A stretch of 41,255 nt of DNA from a virus, in IMG/VR virus record IMGVR_UViG_3300024265_000111, positions 1 to 41,255 of that record, one strand, 5' to 3'. Positions 39,186-41,255 of the stretch are shown here, one piece after another. The first letter of the stretch is position 1; every line of letters begins with the position of its first letter. Both the position numbers and the translations under genes were made by a program. The notes under the pieces are model-generated. The model was not told the origin of the DNA and searched no databases. It was given only the letters and a program-made list of their open reading frames with translations.

Positions 39186-39600
39186 CGTTTTTGATTTCCT
39201 CTAGTTTGTAGTTCCAGCACCATTTTTTCTCTAAATGGATGTGTTTAGCTAGCATAGGAGGATATTCTGGTTTCATCACGTTTACCATTTCAGTCTTTAA
39301 ATCTTCCCTCAACTCAACCTCAATTCCCACCACCTTGTAGGTCTTCTCTGCCCGTTCAATAGGCATTGTTTCAGGTGACTTCCAAGAATGACGAATAGCA
39401 TCCGTTCGAAATAAGCACTCCCTCCCCTGGTAAACAGTGTCACCGATGGCTATTGGGGCATATTCAGATTCTAAGGCAGCGAGAGAGCAAATAATATTTC
39501 CATAATGAAAGTAATTATCTGTTATAGCCTTTGGCTCCGGCTCTACCTCAACACACAACAAACAGTCCAGGAGTATCTCTTTGACAGCGTGAGTCTTCAT
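39160..39600 (-). CDS. Hypothetical protein
   Basis: 146 residues, MKTHAVKEILLDCLLCVEVE, with AALESEYAPIAIGDTVYQGR and a beta-rich ERAEKTYKVVGIEVELREDL segment. It has no membrane helix and no recognised motif. A GGGGCA ribosome-like site precedes the ATG. Function unknown. Confidence 0.55.
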   Translation of the reverse strand: MKTHAVKEILLDCLLCVEVEPEPKAITDNYFHYGNIICSLAALESEYAPIAIGDTVYQGRECLFRTDAIRHSWKSPETMPIERAEKTYKVVGIEVELREDLKTEMVNVMKPEYPPMLAKHIHLEKKWCWNYKLEEIKNDANVNKKT

Positions 39601-39764
39601 TTCATTGCCCCAACTAGACTAACCTTTACAAACACAAGCATCCATGCTAAAGGTCGTATGACCTATTAGTTATACACCGCGTTCAACTTCTTCTTGTTTT
39701 CTTACAAGTATTTACAAGTAATTTAAAAAAACTCGCTATCATTTAGTGGTAAGGTTTAACGTTA
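39601..39764 (-). promoter_or_regulatory. Gene-free gap, probable regulatory region
   Basis: 164 nt with no convincing gene. It contains direct repeats ACTTGTAA (39707-39723 region), T-rich runs and possible TTGAAC/TATAAC promoter elements on the minus strand, none well spaced. It probably carries a promoter or leader for the gene at 39600. Confidence 0.3.
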
Positions 39765-39905
39765 TCAAGCCCATGTATTTATCGACTTGATTCGCACCTT
39801 TGGTGAAATCCCCCCTTTTACATAGCTATTCCACATTAAATCAATAAGATAGAATAGTGTAACGTTCAGAGCTACATACAATATAAATCTATAGGCATAA
39901 ACCAT
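39765..39905 (-). CDS. Small membrane protein
   Basis: A 46-residue ORF, MVYAYRFILYVALNVTLFYL, then IDLMWNSYVKGGISPKVRIK. AAGGAAA lies 6 nt before ATG 39905, which follows the stop of the DUF4177-like gene by 3 nt. One membrane helix and a basic tail. Function unknown. Confidence 0.5.
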   Translation of the reverse strand: MVYAYRFILYVALNVTLFYLIDLMWNSYVKGGISPKVRIKSINTWA

Positions 39906-39908
39906 TCG

Positions 39909-40052
39909 CTATTTCCTTTTTTTGCTGAAAATAGTGAAGGTCGTACCTCCAAACATTGTGATTTGAAATACCTCCCAGCCCTCTTGGCCTAATGCGTTAA
40001 TAAACCCAACAATAGGTGCTTCCATGGTGTCAATTCGATATTCCCAAGTCAT
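39909..40052 (-). CDS. DUF4177-like small protein
   Basis: 47 residues from ATG 40052 (MTWEYRIDTMEAPIVGFINA), after AAAGGAG; the longer frame upstream overlaps the outer-membrane gene. The pattern WEY..., L...LGQEGWEVFQITM matches small DUF4177-type proteins, common in phages, of unknown function. Confidence 0.65.
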   Translation of the reverse strand: MTWEYRIDTMEAPIVGFINALGQEGWEVFQITMFGGTTFTIFSKKRK

Positions 40053-40074
40053 TTTTTCTCCTTTTTTAAGTGGG

Positions 40075-41223
40075 TTAAAACAAAATCTTATATTCGATGT
40101 TTGCACCATAGCTATAGGTATTGGTGAAGTCCAACCTTGCTGGTTCATAATCAACTCTAGCAATGTCGGCCACCGCAGCTTTAGTAACCGTCCCCCTCGA
40201 AATATAATTTACTAAAGGCACTTTGCTTAAATATCGTGCCTCACCTGAAACCCCGATTATGCCATAGCCCGTATCGTATTCTAGCCCTGCCTCTACCTCA
40301 GAAGCATAACTAATCACAGCATGATGATCCCAGACAGCGCGATTATCAACCTCCCGCCAAGAAAAATCCATGTGTTGGTCGCCCTCATAGTTGGCATCCA
40401 AAAGATATCCGCCAACATTAGCTCCTATCAGGAATGTAAAATCTTCGCTCAAAGGCAAAGCCAAATCAGCGCCTACCTTTAACCCATAATAATTAGCATC
40501 AACACGCTCAGTCATGTCCCCTATGTCTTTATTTTTATAATCAGGGTTTGAACTTTGCCTAGTGATAGCAGTCTCCCGGTCTTCATTGTCATAGGCAAAC
40601 ATTTTAGTTCTTTGAGTCATTCTAAAAAACGAGGGGCCAGCCATCAGTTGCAGTTCCCCAGATTCTAATGAAACTTTCTTTTTGGCAATTAAGTCTAATC
40701 CCCAATCTGTTACTTTTCTTGAAACACTTGTAAAAATTATATCTACGGGCAATAAAAATGCACTTGTATGCGCTGTATTCACTCCATCAACATAGGACCA
40801 ACCTCTTCTGCGTTTATCCTCATCAGTAACCCGCCCAAATTCCTTGGAAGTAAACCGGGACTTATAAGAATTGTAGTAACCTACAATGCCCAATTGAATG
40901 GGAATGCGTTTGCCGATGTAAAAACTTTCGGCCTTAACTCCGCCACCATAAAACCACTCACCCGGCCCAGCATCAAGTACTGCCTCCTTAGCTCTCACAG
41001 TTGCCGTTGTAGTTGTATTTGCCGTTATAGCAAACGGGCCTACCCAGGGCATCCGCAAAGCCTTGGCTTGCCCCTTGATACTTACTTCCCAATCAGATCC
41101 GCTCTCATCCGCAAAGGCAGGACCGCAAGCCATAAGGAATATCAGGCCAGCTATAAAAAAACCCGGCTGACAAAACAAACGGCCTTTCCCGTGGCACTCG
41201 TAAGGCCTTAGCTTGCCCTTCAA
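40075..41223 (-). CDS. Beta-barrel outer-membrane protein
   Basis: Up to 382 residues; the start is uncertain (TTG 41223, or a later TTG at 41178 after GGGAAAGG). A signal peptide GFFIAGLIFLMACGPAFA precedes DESGSDWEVSIKGQAKAL. The mature part has alternating strands (KRIPIQLGIVGYYNSYKSRF, FTFLIGANVGGYLLDANY, EARYLSKVPLVNY) and ends in Phe (YGANIEYKILF), the barrel-assembly signal. It is probably Lom-like: a phage-encoded barrel that could change the lysogen surface. Upstream, frame c stays open to the contig edge and the poly-G tract. Confidence 0.7.
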   Translation of the reverse strand: MKGKLRPYECHGKGRLFCQPGFFIAGLIFLMACGPAFADESGSDWEVSIKGQAKALRMPWVGPFAITANTTTTATVRAKEAVLDAGPGEWFYGGGVKAESFYIGKRIPIQLGIVGYYNSYKSRFTSKEFGRVTDEDKRRRGWSYVDGVNTAHTSAFLLPVDIIFTSVSRKVTDWGLDLIAKKKVSLESGELQLMAGPSFFRMTQRTKMFAYDNEDRETAITRQSSNPDYKNKDIGDMTERVDANYYGLKVGADLALPLSEDFTFLIGANVGGYLLDANYEGDQHMDFSWREVDNRAVWDHHAVISYASEVEAGLEYDTGYGIIGVSGEARYLSKVPLVNYISRGTVTKAAVADIARVDYEPARLDFTNTYSYGANIEYKILF

Positions 41224-41255
41224 TGCTCGTTTCCCATGCGGGAGTAGGGGGGGGG
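41105..41255 (-). pseudogene. Frame-shifted fragment duplicating the outer-membrane protein N-terminus
   Basis: From the contig edge, one frame reads PTPAWETSIEGQAKALRVPR. This matches the mature start of the downstream protein (WEVSIKGQAKALRMP) at 12 of 15 positions, in a different frame from it, then runs out-of-frame through the signal peptide to TGA at 41105. It is either the remnant of a tandem paralogue or an alternative product reached at certain poly-G lengths. Confidence 0.5.
41247..41255. repeat. Poly-G tract at right contig end
   Basis: Nine consecutive G, to be joined with the 26 G at the left end if the molecule is circular. Confidence 0.75.

Overview
The window looks like the complete, probably circular genome of a temperate podovirus with P22-type virion genes. 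Almost everything is read from the minus strand. The host is very likely Gram-negative: the phage carries a beta-barrel outer-membrane protein, several lipoproteins and a DUF1353/M15-peptidase lysis block. The sequence alone does not name the host. Both contig ends lie in a G homopolymer (1-26 and 41247-41255). An open reading frame on the minus strand runs into the tract from one side and resumes on the other side next to an outer-membrane-protein gene, so the contig was probably broken at a long in-gene poly-G tract.

Layout in coordinate order. (1) 1-306: 5' part of the poly-G ORF and a decorated intrinsic terminator. (2) 306-2899, minus: replication operon (PD-(D/E)XK nuclease, DUF1376-type replication protein, small zinc-ribbon proteins). 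An AT-rich, iteron-like region follows at 2900-3274. (3) 3275-5313, minus: small membrane, lipoprotein and unknown genes, several sharing the same ribosome-binding cassette. (4) 5303-9874, minus: early/recombination operon (tyrosine recombinase, Mor-like protein, SMC-like ATPase, RecT and small proteins), with two large structured intergenic RNAs. (5) 9875-10148: divergent control region with an operator overlapping a sigma70-like early promoter, then a short leader ORF that contains a terminator. (6) 10149-12369, plus: XRE repressor followed by membrane and secreted genes, a lysogenic-conversion-like block. (7) 12388-28546, minus: late morphogenesis genes. In transcription order these are TerS, TerL, portal, scaffold, coat, gp4-like adaptor, gp10-like plug, DUF2824, three ejection proteins and tailspike. 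(8) 28558-36882, minus: small virion-associated candidates and a 2389-residue lectin-rich fibre protein. (9) 36906-38460, minus: lysis genes, with a promoter, operator and parS site just upstream of the endolysin. (10) 38595-41223, minus: unknown genes and the outer-membrane protein.

The most interesting signals are: the poly-G tract in frame with an outer-membrane-protein gene (possible phase variation); an exact 16-bp bacterial parS site with no parAB, next to a recombinase whose first catalytic arginine seems to be proline (a possible plasmid prophage that borrows host ParAB); a near-identical 70/71-nt three-hairpin, tRNA-like repeat in two late intergenic gaps; and a set of multi-branched intergenic RNA elements whose wobble pairs point to the minus strand. 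About ten short genes, mostly one- or two-helix membrane peptides or CxxC proteins, were found by reading between the larger genes.
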